From positions 22,796,501 to 22,860,500 of the forward strand of contig OY987301.1 in NCBI GenBank assembly GCA_963920635.1: a stretch of 64,000 nucleotides of DNA. The letters are read 5' to 3'. The DNA is from Pseudeuparius sepicola (lineage: Eukaryota > Arthropoda > Insecta > Coleoptera > Anthribidae). The notes under the pieces were generated by a model. That model ran no database searches, was not told the DNA's origin, and saw only the letters and a list, made by a program, of their open reading frames with translations. Position numbers and translations under genes: made by a program. How positions within the stretch are numbered: the first letter of the stretch is position 1; every line of letters starts with the position of its first letter. Positions 27,101 to 42,100 of this stretch are shown here, in pieces.

Positions 27101-30100
27101 TGTGGTTGACATAAGGATCTATAGTTACCCATGGAAATAAATGTAATGATAGCATTATAACGTTAGTAATGATATACCCAATGGAATTTTTGATTCCTAA
27201 ACAGAAAAGCTTACTCAACAGTCAACAGCTCTGCAAATAAGTGTAATACTGAAAAAGATAATACTTGAAGTATGCAGCAGCTGAAATGCTGAAGCTGAGC
27301 AGATGATATGTTGAAGAATGTGGTGTTGTTTGTTGTGAAAAGTAGGTGTCCGTACTGAGCATTTATTGTAACGTACAATATTTTATTATTGTGATTTTTA
27401 AGATAATTATTGCTTGGCATTACCATTACCAAAATGTTAAGTGTTAATAAGTATTTTTAGTTTATTTTCATAACAGAAAAGAATGTCTGCGAGTTGCGCT
27501 TTGTTTTATTATTTAAAATAACAATTCTGGATTCGCTACTCGATACTCCAATACGGGCATGTAAACCACTTTATTTTCAAATTTTGAAAGTCTCCTATTT
27601 CATACTATTATAGATTATTTATTTCCATGGGTAATATAAGTATATGGTATTTTTACACCTGACGGTACTTTTTTGAAAATGCACAAACATTTTATAGTTG
27701 TAAAACTCTGAAACACAAATTGAATAGTTTGGCCCAATTTGGCGCTACATTCTAAATAATATGTCCTTTTTCTCTCAATATATTATTTTCATTTTTACGA
27801 AAACAGCAGGCATTTTATTTTGCTCAATCTTTATGAAATATTTCTTTTGTAATATAGTTATTTGATTGAACCTGTATTGTTTTTAGTATGGAGTTTGTTG
27901 GAATTATAATAATTACTTGAGAAAAAGCTCCATCGATAAACCTGTTTTTTTTTTACATTTTTTTGTAATTTATACAGGGTGTTTAAAAAGTAAGCGTAAA
28001 GCTTCTGGGGGCGTAATCCTCGGATAAAAATAAGACAAAAAGTTACTTTGAACGTAGGTCCGGAAATGCTTTTTTTAGCCCTTAACCTTCCCGATATGTG
28101 ACGCCCCTGGCTAAAATATTTAAATTCTGAATTCAGAATCGAGTTCAGCGTACAAGTTTATACCGTGTATGCATTTTCGAAATTTTATTGTTAACTGTTT
28201 CTGAAGTAAAGAGGAAAAACTGTCTTCAGGGTGTATAATAAAAATAATTCGTTTAAACAAGCTGTTATTTATGCCATTATCTTAAAAAGCGTCAATAATT
28301 GTAAAGAAAATGCATACCTACTTCGGCAAGTACTTGCTTATCAATCGGTCCAATACAATTAACTGGTACCTATTTTATGAACATTTATTCGTTTTAGGAC
28401 ATGGCTTAAATAAAATCTTGTTTTTAGTTTTTTATTTTTATTTGTGTAAGCATATTGTAGCTTTTAATTTGATGGATTTTGTATGGACACACAGACCTAA
28501 TATAGCTTCGGGCTATATTATGTTTGTGGTAAAGGTCCATTTTGGGACAAGACTAGCTGTACTTTTAAGATTATAATAGTGGTGAGTTTCTTCCGTTTTT
28601 TTACGACAGTGGAATTACGTTGTCTTCAATAAAATTGTAAAGAATCGTGATAACTGATAATGTGGTGATAAGTACTACAAGTAGAGAATTTAGTATCTGG
28701 CAAAGAATGTTTCATTTCATTGTCTTTCGTCATTTCATCGATACTTATGTGAAAAAAAGGTGAAATATGTTTCAAAAATTCACTTGCGAAATTCTCAAAG
28801 GCGGAGGGTCATCGACTTGTCACCTCTCTTGCCGTTTCCAAGGTTAAGAAAGCCTGGTAGATTATTCTGTGCTGGTAGATAACGGCGATAGCTACTTGTC
28901 TCTGCGAAATTATCCTGCGAAAAACGATTTTTAATTTCGTTATAATCATTACAAATTTGTCCATAACTACTTGCTCTTTTTTAATTTTTTTATCTTACTG
29001 CAAATGTGGTCCCTTTATCGTTTTTATTGCAGATACAACAGTGAGTCATATGCCAGCAATTCCTTATAACTTATAACAATAATAACTGCATAAGGAAAGC
29101 TTGTTGACACACTTTTTAAAACAAGATTAGAAAGACTGTGCTATGCATATTTAAAAATAATAACTATGCACATTATAGTAGAGAAATTCTGAATCTGCAG
29201 TATCTTTGCACTACGAATCATTCATTAAAAATATTATCTAGTAAAATTCATAACGGAGTTTTGGTCTATTGCCTAAATGTGCTGCATGATTTCTTTAAAA
29301 ATTAGATTAATTTTATAATTACATTATCTTCTATCACATTACCCTCTCTATACAAGATGAGTAAAAGGTATGGAAAGGTGCTAATATTTGCTGAAATATT
29401 CGTTATTTAAAAAATGTGAACAACTTATTTGTTGCTATGGCAACCAATTTTATATTTTTAAATTACATGATATATGATTTTTTTGCATTTTCAGTATCTC
29501 TTTCTGGATACGTGATTATAAAATTTTATTGTGTGGTTCCATAAGAAAAAAATTTAGAAATATTAACAGTTCTTAATATTCTTTTAATTAGTAGGTAGAT
29601 TCCTATTAAAGTTTTGTATGACTAGACCTAGACAATGATAATTTCATTTGATTTCCATGACTAACTTGATAACCGGATTAATTAAGTCCAACCCAAGGAG
29701 GTGATTTTTACTAAATTATTTTGTTATCATTTTGTATGGAATCTCATTGAAATTTTATAAAATGCAAAGAGAATTTCATCTTTCCATTTAAAGAAAAAAA
29801 AAACAGTCGGTTGCCACATTATTTTAAATAACGAATATTTCAGGAAATGTAAGCACCTTTCCATACTTTTTACTTACCCTGTTGAAACAATGCTGTGCAG
29901 ACAATAGCATTCGAAGGGTTTAAGATATTGATTTCGTTTTTCGCAAATGTAAAACTGTTAATTGGAAGTTTCTAAGGATAAAAAAGAGCGATTGTGTCAA
30001 ACATGCCTTTAGCGACAAATATATTAATAGCACTTTTAATGTTTTATAGTTGGTATAAGTTTACTCACTTTAGTAGCTCAAATTGAAATTAAAAAAAAGT

Positions 30101-33100
30101 TTGAACTATTTTCCGTTTGCCAATAATAATTTCATGTTTAAAATTCATATCAGGAAAATTATCCGCAATCATGAATGTTTTGAAAATTATCCCAAGTCGT
30201 AGAGGAGGGATAAGTTTCTTAAAACCATTTGTTGCCTCTGGCAAATTTCTACTAGGAAAATTAGAATGATAATTGACTTCAAACTTTTAGAACCATTCAG
30301 AAATACCTATTTGCCTAGTCACAGCTTGGTAAGAGTAATCTTTCCAGCACCTCAATAAGACCAGAAATAACTTTTCGAGGTATCTGGAATTATAAGAAAT
30401 ATTATAGTTACTTTCAGGGGGACATTTTCATCATATACATTATGTTTAGCTATGGCGGACATTTGACCTAAATGCTTTCTCATAACTGATTTCACTTCCA
30501 TTTTAACTCCTACAGCATATTGTAAGAGAGTGTATGCTTTTCACTTCTTCATCTTGGAATTTTGTAAGAATTTAATTTTTTTGCAGAAAACTTGGATTGG
30601 ATTTGGTTCCTAGACAGGGTGCCTGTATGGTTGAACCCGATTCTATGTCAGTGGTCGAATTGTTTCATGTCCATGTTTCCAGTGCAGAAAATACCCAGGG
30701 GTTTTCAGTAAGTTAATAATAAGCAAATTTCTAATATACTATGAAAATGGAAAAAGGAACACAGAAAGAAATAATTGTTGTTTTTTGTTGCATATCTTTT
30801 GTTAAAGCAAAATAAGTATAAATTTAAATTTTGTATTTGCTATTTTAGTCTAGGGGTACAATGAAGAAAAAAGAACTCAAGAAAACATTGACGCATCACT
30901 TATATTTTTGTATGCGCGACTTTGGACATCATATAGGCGAAGACACAGAAATTTACTTTGCATTATATGACTCGTGTAAACAAAAGTACATTAGCGAAAG
31001 ATTTATTGTCAAAATTTCAAAAGAAGGCTTTTCAAATTATATTGAGAAACTACATAGTAACTGCACAGTCTTCACTGTAAGTACTTTGCTTTGCCAAAGT
31101 GAACAATTGAGCTGACAATGATTTTTATTTGCAAATAACAAAATTTTTAGGATTTAGGAAATTCAGATTTAAACAAAGACATATACATAGTTGCTCATGT
31201 CATGAGAATAGGAAAAATGCTCTATTCTGACAGTTCTAAAAAGACTGAAAAGGCTGTAACCCAGCAGCAAATGTTTAAGAGGCCTCATGGTGTTGCCGTT
31301 CAAAATTTGGGTGATTTTTTGACCGGCAAGGAAGGAGAGTCTGAAGAAAAAGAGTTCAGCTTAAAGGTAAAATACATCTGTGTATAAGACTTGTATTTTT
31401 GTTATTAAATAAAATGGGTTAAAGTTCAGGTGTTTCTCGATGATTTGTTTGAAAGAACTATAATTTTTAGGTATACCAAGCAGAAGACAAAGATTTCCAT
31501 CAACTTCATGAGTTCATAATAAGACAATCTGGCAAATATAGTGCACTCTCTGGTCATATCAACTATGGAATCATGATTTCTTTGAAAATGTTACATGGCG
31601 AATTACGTACTATTAAAGAGGAAAGTCCTCCTTTATTTAAAAATGTCAGTTTGACAAGCAAGCTGGGATTTCCAGATGTTATAATGCCAGGTGACGTTCG
31701 GAACGACCTATATTTAAATTTAGACAGAGGGGAGTTTGAAAGAGGTGGAAAGTCTACTGGGAAGAACATTGAAGTTTCTGTTGTGGTCTTGGACAGTGAA
31801 AAAAATATCATAATGGTATGGAAATATATTACATTGTTTTATAGTTGTATCTAAATTCAGTGGTAATCGATAGAAGAACAGTAGTTGTCAGGTCTGAGTG
31901 AAATACGCTCATTAAACAATAATCATAAATCAAGCTAAAAATAATTCATCATTTTATCTGACAGGCTTGTTCCAACTGCAGTTTTGAACTGTTCCAGAAC
32001 AGGTTCAAACCAATCAAAATACAAGACATTAATTCCAGATTTTTTTTCAACGAATCAGATGATTGATAGAACCTTTCACAACTCGGTTGGAACAAACCTC
32101 GAAATTACACTTATAACACTATTTACTCAAAATTAGAGGTCTTAACAAAGTGTACGTAATTTTGGCCATTGATTTGTGAAAATATTTACAAAACGATTAC
32201 AAGATGTTCTTAAATTTTATTTTAGAATTGCCTTTGGGGCGCTTCTGGGATGGAAGGAGCTTCTGAATATAATTCTATGATTATATATCACCACAATTCC
32301 CCAGCTTGGGTTGAAAATGTCCGACTAACGTTACCCATTGACAAATTTGCTGGAGCACACGTTAGACTTGAATATCGACATTGCTCAAGTATTATTTTCT
32401 ATTGTTGTTTTAATGTGTTTATTTGTATGTCTCTAAAATTGCAGCTAGAGAAAAAAATGACAAAAAATTGTTTGGCTTCTCATTCATGAGACTAATGGAC
32501 AAAGATGGTGCAGCAGTACAAGATGGTCAACATGAACTATATATCTACAAATGCGAAGATATAGCAAAGTTGGAAAATTGTGGTTATTTGTCATTACCAG
32601 CATTTGCAAAGGATTATGAAGGAAATCACGAGGCTAGTGGACAATTTTCTCGAAGTCACAAAGAAATGATACAAATCCGAACTTTACTGTGTTCTACAAA
32701 GTTGACGCAAAATGGTAAATACACAGTATAAGTGTCAAAAAAATATTCGTGCCACTTATTTGTGTGTTTTTAGTTGACTTACTTGCTCTATTACGATGGA
32801 AGTCACACCCTGAAAGAATTCAAGAATCATTGCAGAGAGTTTTAAGATTGGGCGATGAAGAACTTATAAAATTTTTACAGGATGTTCTTGATGCTTTATT
32901 CGCATTATTTTCTACGGAAGATGGGAATTCAACGACTCATAGTGGATTAGTTTTTCATGTTTTGGTGTCCATATTTAACTTATTGGATGGGTCAAAATAT
33001 CAACATTTCAAACCAGTTTTGGATGCATATATCAAAAATCATTTTGCCGCAGCATTGGTGTACAAGTAAGTAGATATTTCAGATTTTATTATATCACAGT

Positions 33101-36100
33101 AATTGAGATAATATTGGAATATTATAAACATATTAAATGCAAGTATTAAAACTATTAATAAACATTTCCTTTCATTGAGTTGCTTTTCCGTAATAAAATA
33201 ATAATTGCATATCTGATATCAGAAGGATTTCTCTGGACTTTGATAAATTGGGACTTGACAGCTAAACTAGGATTTTATAATTAGTTATTTAAACAGTTTA
33301 GCTGAATATAAAGAAGAGTTATGGGATTAACGTATCCAAAAATGTGACCCATAGGCCATTAGACCATATTTTATTATTAAGTACTTTTGTTCTTGCCAGG
33401 AACTAATGAACCGTTGCTAAATTATAATTTAAAATACCAACTGTTCATTAATGCTATACTTTTCTTGCGGCTTGATTTTTTCCCTTATAAGTTTCCCTTA
33501 CAATTTGAACAATTTTGTACAGGATGTTTAATTATTTCTCGTCAAAACTCCGACATTTTGAAATTTAATATACTTTTTTTCAAGAGGAACACCCTATATC
33601 TAACATTTCTATTGGATAGAGCATCTATTCTGCTTTAATTTGATACCAAATACATTACCTTTATCTCTGACATTTTTTTTCAAAAATCCAGTATTAAAAG
33701 AAAATTTGCAACTTTTTTACTTATTACATGCATTCAAATTACTAGAGAATCAAACTTGTACTTATTTAAATAGTTGCATATCAAAAAATCATTACAATAA
33801 CAGATAATAACCATGTAGGCTAAATCCAAATTATTCCAAATATGGTTGTAAAAAAATTGGCCTAAATAACAGTGAAATCATATCGCGGGCCACGGTGGCG
33901 ATGTTCGTAGCATCGCGAACTCTTTAGACTGATTGATTCGAGGTCAGAGCAGAGCGTATGCAATATGTCTTTAGAAAAACACCGTTGATGGCCAAGAACG
34001 CTGGGTAAAATGTAGATTTCCAGAACTGTTCCTTGATAGCTTTATCTGTGTAGTTTACCAATTGCTCTACACTCACTGGTATTACTAGAGTTTTCTAGGG
34101 TTTTTCTTTAGTACTTAAGCGAATGCTATCCTAGTTATATCGGGAAAAAGTTGGCTCTAACCGCAAATTGCAATGAAGCCTAAAATAATAGTAATATAGT
34201 AATTGCCACTTCTCCCCACACAAGCATGTGCTTGCATGTGCTTCTGGGGTACTCGTAGTTTGGAGTATTGAGAATGGGAATTACTATTATTATTATTTAT
34301 AAGATCCTTGTAATTTTTGATTAGACAGAACGCCATTTTTTCACTCTTTTCACTATTAAATCGATAACAGTTTTATTCAAGTGAACCATTTACACATAAC
34401 TAAATAAAAAATAACATTTTAGGGGTTTGTTAACAAGTGTTCAGCATTGTGCAGACTGGGTAGTTTCTTTTGACAAACAAGAGCCTATTCAAAAGTGCTT
34501 TAAAAGCCTTGAATATATTTTTAAGTTGATCATTCAAAGTAGATTGCTGTTTTCAAGAGCTACAGGTGGAAACTTGGAAGATAGCTTTCGAAGAGATTTG
34601 TACAGTGTTTTTTCATCTTTAAATAAAATGTTGACGATCAGTGATAGTCACATAATCAACACACAGGTACGTAGGTTAGGGGAATAAAAAATTCTTCAAT
34701 TTAGTAATATAACTAACGTATTGAATTATTTAGGTAACACTTCTACTGGCAATTAGTGCAGTCTACGAACAGTTAATTGAAGTTTTACCCACGATCGAGT
34801 GCACAAAACTAGCTGCCACTCTGCTGGATTCAATACCTAGAGAATTACCTGCTTTACTGATTCAAGCTAAGCTCTCATGCATCAAGAATCTAGTGACAAG
34901 CAAATTATTCCATGACGGAGAATCCAGGAACATTATATTAGTAAATGCCTGCAAACATTTGAGATATCATTTAATCAGAAGAGATGAACTTAAATTGTGT
35001 ACCGAAATACTTGGAGAAATACTGGGATTTTTGTTCAAACAACGAAAACTAAGTGTTGACCAAGGAAAGATCAATAACTGCACACACCACGATGTAGATA
35101 CATTGAATATTGCAATTTTAGAAGTGCTTATACAGGCAATTCTCACGATTCTTGACATTGATGTGAAAGTGTTGGTAATAATTTAGCAAAAATTGATCTA
35201 GTTGTGCTTTTTTTCAACATTAATCTTTCTAGGGTTCCTTGGTGGCTTGCCTCATTGGAATCCTCCAACTTCTGGACGAATTTCACTATAAAAGATTGTG
35301 GGAAATTTTAATGGGGCCAAATAACGATCGGAAACCTTTAAAAGATTTTCTACTGCGAGTGTTTTTAGTGTTTCGTAGGTTAATTAAGATGGAAGTGTTC
35401 CCGCCAGATTGGTTGGTCATAAAAATGTTGACAAACAACGTTATACTTAAAGCTCTGCAGGAGTTTGCTCAGCCGCTTGCTTTTAAATTTTTGGATAGCA
35501 GGACAGGATATTTTGACAAAGAGGTAAGTGATCGTTCAAGGTCATTCAAACCTATTGTCCGGGGATCTTAAATGTGCCCGTAAGAAGACTAAATTGAGGC
35601 GAAATTTGGCAACCAACGTTTGGCATCGTGACCGATGTCTACTAACGAAATTTTTCACACCAGTCAAGTGACCTTTTTCTATGTTTTACAACAAAATGTT
35701 TTAAGGAAACTTATTCAGAATGAAAAATTGAATGGTTTGCAAAATTTTAAAAGTCTAGGCCTATTTCGGTTTTTAGCCTTTTTCCCACTTTTTTTTAGAA
35801 GGGTGCTTTTTCTGTAGCTTTCATGTCAAAATGTTATTGAGAAAACTTATTCGTGATGAAAAATTGGGTATATGTGAAAAATTTTAAAAACCTAGGCCTA
35901 GTTTGTTTTTTTCTCCTAAAAAATTTAAAATGCACAAAATGTGGATTTATAAAATTTTGCTCCTAAAAACTGGCATAGTAGTCCGAATACCTTAATCAAT
36001 GATAGTAGGCCAAAAAAAATAGAGTTAAAGCTCTACAGGGTGACCCGAAAATAAATGGGTCACATTGTAGTACCTGCGGGCAGTCTGATTTATTTCAACA

Positions 36101-39100
36101 AGTTAAAACGAATTATTTTGAAGGTGCCATCAGTAAATACATTTTGCTTCCAAACATAAACAAAATAGCTGTTTGCTTTTTTATACAGGGTGAGTCACAT
36201 CTAAAGGCAGAGCCGAAAACACAAGGTAGAATTCGCTAAAATAAGCACATATGCTTAATAAACATTAGCTCAAAAACGCTTGGTTTTCCATATACAGTGT
36301 GTTGAAACTTTTCCAAAAATAACATATATATATTTTTTAATTTCTTTCGAGCCCGTTTAGGTGTTCCAAAAAAATTTGATACATATTATGGGTTGTCATT
36401 TTGTGCAATAATTTGGCCCTGTTCAGATGAGCAGCGGCGTAGATACAAATAATTTTATTTTAAATGCCAGCCTAATCTCCTTGGCACTAGTTTAAAAAAT
36501 CCGAAATTACGAAGAAACTGTACCAGAAATAAAAAAATACCAAGAGGTAAAAAAATTTTTTGGTTTTGCACAGGACCATACTAGTTTTTTACAATATTAT
36601 TTACAGTAACTATTTGTATCTACGCCGCTGGTCATCTGAACGGGGTTATCATCATCAGTTTAAGGGGTGGCCGCCTCTGATCGGCCCGGCACGTAGGCCT
36701 CCATGGGCCCATTGTGCCCACAAGGCCAGTATCAAAGGGCTTCCAGCATGCCGGCCTTCTTGAGCCTGTCGAGCGCAGAGCACTCTGTTACTAGGTGGTG
36801 GGGGGGTCTCCTCTTCTTACAGGCACCATCTGCACTCCCGCTCCTCCTCCACCCCAATGAGTTGTAGGTGGCGGGCCAGGCGACAGTGCCCAGTGAGGAC
36901 CCTCACCAAACCCTTAACCTCTTTTCTTGGCAGACCCAGCAATTCCCGGGACAAGGCAGGCGATGGCCCACGGATCATGAGCCTCGTCTGCCTCATCCCT
37001 GGAGCTCTGAGCCATTCCTCGACGAATCTGCTCTGCAGCCACTCGTCCAAGACTCCAATCGCTACCCGAGGAGCGATCCCCAAAAGGGGTTCCAGGACAG
37101 AGTCACCTTATTCCCTACGCTGAACGGGGTCAAATTATTGCAAAAAATGACAACCGTCTAATGCATAATGTGTACCAAATTTGGTTGGAATTCCTAAATG
37201 GGCTCGAAAGAAATTTAAAAAACATGTTGTTTTTGGAAAAATTTCAACATGCTCTATATGGAGAACCAAGCGTTTTTGAGCTGATGTTTATTAAGCATAT
37301 CTGCTTATTTTAGCGAGTTCTACCTTGTGTTTTCGGCTCTGCCTTTAGATGTGACTCACCCTGTATAAGGAAACAATGTTTATGAATAAATAATAACATG
37401 TCCCAATTGCAATTTCTTTGTAGCTTTGGATGACCTATTTCAACTTGTGTGTTGATTACTTAACTCAGGACTCTTTGCAATTGGAACAGTTTTCTGACGT
37501 TAAACGTGAAAAAATTGTTGAGAGATATGGTGACATGAGAGTTTTAATGGGTTTTCAAATATTATCGATGTGGTCTCAACTAGGTGAATGCAAATTACAC
37601 TTCATCCCAACAATGGTGGGTCCATTTTTGGAAGTTACTTTGGTTCCGGAAATCGAATTAAGGAAAGCAACGTTGCATATATTTTTCGACATGATGGAAT
37701 GCGAACAGAAAGTAAGAGGGAATTTTAAGCAAGTGGAATGTGAATTGATCGATAAATTGGATATTTTAATTTCGGAAAATAAAGGGGATGACGAGTACAG
37801 AAGACTGTTTCATACAATGTAAGTAAAAAAGATATAATGAAAACTAGAGCTTTAATTATGTCATTTTTTAATGCCTACAAAGGGAGCATTTGAGTGCAGT
37901 GTAAGTGCAGATATTTGTTGTATTATTTTGTGTTACATTTAAATTTAATACAGGGAAAGATACAAATAGCGTTTTAGAAAAAAAAAATCGGCAAATTTTG
38001 GAACTTCTACCAAAACTAAACACTGTGGGTACTTACGCATTCATTCCTTTTCTGTCGGATAGAAGACAAGACAGAGATAATGCATGATGTTTGACTAACC
38101 ACCTAAACTATCTAGCTTAGGTTAGAGCAGATAATTGGTATAGGTATTATTTATTTTGAGCATGCTTTAAAATTTTATAAGTTCTTTTCTCCACGACCAT
38201 TTGTGAATGTAAGTATTCTAAAATCATTTTTAATAATAGAACTTAAAAATTCTCACTCTAGAGCGAGACAATTTATTCTTAAATACTTGCTTCTCGAGTG
38301 TTTTGCATGTATTTCCAGGACCTTAACATAATTTTTGTAATCTATTGCACATAAATAAACAATATAATAATAGGGATACTAATATTTAGTACTAATAATA
38401 ATAAATCATTGCATTATTTTATATATTTTCATTCCATAACAAGACAATGAATGAATATACGCTAATCGAACTAAACACAGCATAGAGTGCCATATATTTC
38501 AAGACTGTCAACCTCGCTGTCAACAATAGCGGCGTGGGGGTGCGCGTCATAATAAGTATTTTCGAACGTGTTTTAAGTTAACTAAAATGAGTGAAAAATC
38601 GAGTGATTTTGATATGGAATTTGATAATACTCCACCTGAAATTACATTCACGAATGGCCGTGGAGAAAATACAGTCTGTTACTCGGTTAGAATGAAAAAA
38701 TTCGATACTCGTAGTTTTTCGTTCTAACCTCATTACAGAATCTACTATTATTGTACAGGATGTCCTGCAACTTTTTTTTATCGCGAAGATTGTATAAAAA
38801 AATTTTGTTTTTTAAGACAAAAAGCATTGAATGAAGCATTTGCAAAAATGAGCTAATTCCTGTGAATCAGGTCTATGGTACGTGTGTGCTAATTTGAGAA
38901 ACTTTATAAGTGAAGGCAAAGTGGTGCTCAGCATGTTTGTGGACTTGCAACGAGCATTCGAGACTATCGACCGTAAGATTCTTGTTAACAAATTGTTGCT
39001 TTATGGTATAAGCCAGGGGTCTTCAAACTTTTTAGCCTAGACCTTGCTAGCTCATCATACCAATCTACTGTAGTTTTAAATAACGTGCAAATTTTCATAT

Positions 39101-42100
39101 CGTGACTAGCCGGCGAGTGTGATATCTAAATCTATGGCGCGGAGCATGAAGAAAAAAATCCTCGTGTTTTTAGATTTTATGTCGACTAAAATTTCAGATA
39201 TAGTGAAGTGGGTGAACAGTATACATAGAAGAACAATGATTGTCAAAATTGTTCTCTAAATGTGCAGTGTAATTAAAAAATATTTAAAGCAATGGTAATA
39301 GGATTATTATAGAACCACCTCTGCACTCTCTTCATATCAATGGTTTATAATGAAAAATGCTTCACATTGCTTATTGTTTTCTTGTTCAAAATATATTTTT
39401 TTGGAAAGTGAAAGTAATAGCTCTGTTTCGAATTTGCTCTTATATAGATTACTGGATAGAGTTCAATCAGAGGATCCTACCTGGAAAGAAAGTGGTGCGG
39501 CTTTTATAAGTTCCATAACTCGTTTACTCGAAAGGCTTCTAGACTACAGAAATGTTATTCAGGGTGATGAAAATCGCGACAAAAGAATGTCTTGTACATT
39601 CAACCTACTTGTAAGTTTTCTTTTTGTTTTTATCACTTTATATTTTTAACTTTTACATTTTAGAATTTCTACAAAAACGAATTTAACCGAAAAGAAATGT
39701 ACTTACGATATATTTACAAATTACACGACTTGCATATTTCTGCTGAAAATTATACTGAGGCAGCTTATACAATGAAACTTTATGCTGATCAGTTGACATG
39801 GAGTACCAGTGAAATTGTGTCTGACCCAAACTATCCTAACTGGACGGAGTGTCAAGTAAAAGAGGCACTTTACAGACAGATCATCAATTACTTCGACAAG
39901 GGCAAATGTTGGGAGAAGGGTATACCACTGTTAAAAGAACTTGGAACTTTATACGAGACCATTTTCTTTGATTATAAGCAGTTGAGTGATATTTTAAAAT
40001 ATCAAGCAAAATTCTATGATAACATTTTAACGCAGCTCCGTCCAGAGCCTGAGTACTTTAGGGTTGGATTTTATGGACTTAGTTTTCCACTGTTTGTGAG
40101 GGTAAATGGATAATATTACTAAAATACAAAATATACTATTCATATTTATTTTTAGAATAAGCAGTTTGTCTATAGAGGTTTGGAATATGAAAGAATTGGT
40201 GCTTTTACCCAGAGACTGCAAACGGAATTTCCATCGGCACAAATTTTAATGAAAAACACACCCCCTGATGATACAATCATTAACTCTGAAGGACAATGTA
40301 TCCTTTTGCAAGCATTGTCGACGAGGACACTAAAGCACACTACAAATGCTTAACTTAAACCTTTTTAAATTGTCACCGTGATGTAGGTCATGGTCTGAAC
40401 TTCTAAATGCCTTAATTGGACACTAAATACAATCCATTAAAGATGTCAGTTTTGCAAAAAAAATTTGCTTGGGGACTGCCTCCTGACCCTAATAAAAGTT
40501 GTAGGGGAACACAGTATGAGCAACTTTTCCTCATAATTATTTTTTTGATATCTCTAATACATAATGAGTTACAGTGCATTACTTATATGACACAAATTCC
40601 TCACGCTGCAGGGGTGGTCTTGTAAACATTTTTTTTTTACAAAAAAATGACCTTAATAAAAGTTTTCAAGGATAAACTTGTGGTAAACTTTTACTACTTA
40701 TAATTTTTTTGTGTCTTAAAAATGCCAACCAGTGAAACTACCTTCGTCTTCTATACTGAAATGACATTCTAGATATTACATTTAAATTTGCTGTCTTTAA
40801 ATTTCTTAACAGAACTTTAGATATACAAATCTGCAACGTGAAACCAGTTCCTGAACCCAACCCAATTATTTTAGCTTCTGACATTCCAGCAAAAATTTCG
40901 AGATTTTACCATTACAATGACGTCAAAAGATTTCAGTGCGATCGACCTGTTCACAAAGGGATTGTCGACAAAGACAATGAGATTAAGGTAAAAGGAAAAT
41001 CCATCTTAAATAAAGCTCTTAAAACTTACTATTTCAGACTATGTGGATAGAAAGGATGACGCTAGAAATCGCAAGTCCTCTACCAGGTATACTTAGGTGG
41101 TTTGAAGTAATAAATCGACAAACGCAAGAGATTCTCCCAGTGCAATATGCATGTGAAACCATGCAAAATGTAGAAAACGAGTTACGGCAGCTTATCACTT
41201 TGTATACTCACGAACCAAAGAAAAATTTGAACCCCTTTACAATGCGACTTCAGGGTATTATAGATGCAAACGTGCAGGGTGGTATCAGCAAGTACCAAGA
41301 GGCTTTTTTTACCAAAGAATATGCAAAATTGAATCCTGAACATACTATTTATGTAAATATGTTACAAGAACTTATATTGAATGCTACGAGGGTAAGTTGT
41401 AATAGTAGATGATGTATTATTTCTATACATCTTATTTGGCAGTTAAGCAGGGAATCAAAGTTAATTTTCAGAACGGAAAATACTGTACTGTATCACCACT
41501 TTTTCTCATATTCAGAATTTGCGGCACACGTGTTGGATTAATTAAATCGTGACCATCACCTGAAAAAGAAAAAATCAATACCATTTCAGAAAAAATTAAT
41601 AAAATCAAAAATATATTCCTAAGTTTAAGGTATTGACCTGAAATTAGGAATTTGAATAAGAGCTCTTAATTTAGAGAAACTTTTACTTTTTCATTTTATA
41701 ATATTATTATTCAAAATGTTTTCCATATGCTGCATATTTTTTGGGACACAATGTATATATTTTCCATGGTGAAATTGTTCCAAATTGTTTGATATTTCTA
41801 ATTTTGAATAACATTGTGATCTACTGCTCACTTAATTTGCAATTGATATAAACATAGCACATATAGCTTCTAGTGCAATTAAAGTTGGTTATCAAAAACA
41901 TTTTTAATCGTGGGTGTGTTGCACTATCTACACTTCCCCCAAAAATTAACGCACCACCAAAAAAATACCCAAAAGTTTAAAGTAAATTTTTGTCAAAACC
42001 AATAGTCCGATTTGGACGAACTTTTTTTTTTGAATGATAGGTTGTCTCTTCCAGAACGTTGGTGTACCAACTGTATTTGCATAGAAACCTCTTTTTTATA

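Noticed and set aside
33900..33965. Possible functional tRNA gene
   Set aside because: A- and B-box-like motifs are present but I cannot fold a full cloverleaf with paired acceptor stem. Treated as a SINE head instead.
36857..37161. 88- and 97-codon + strand ORFs
   Set aside because: Shadows of the - strand LINE pol fragment in GC-rich DNA.
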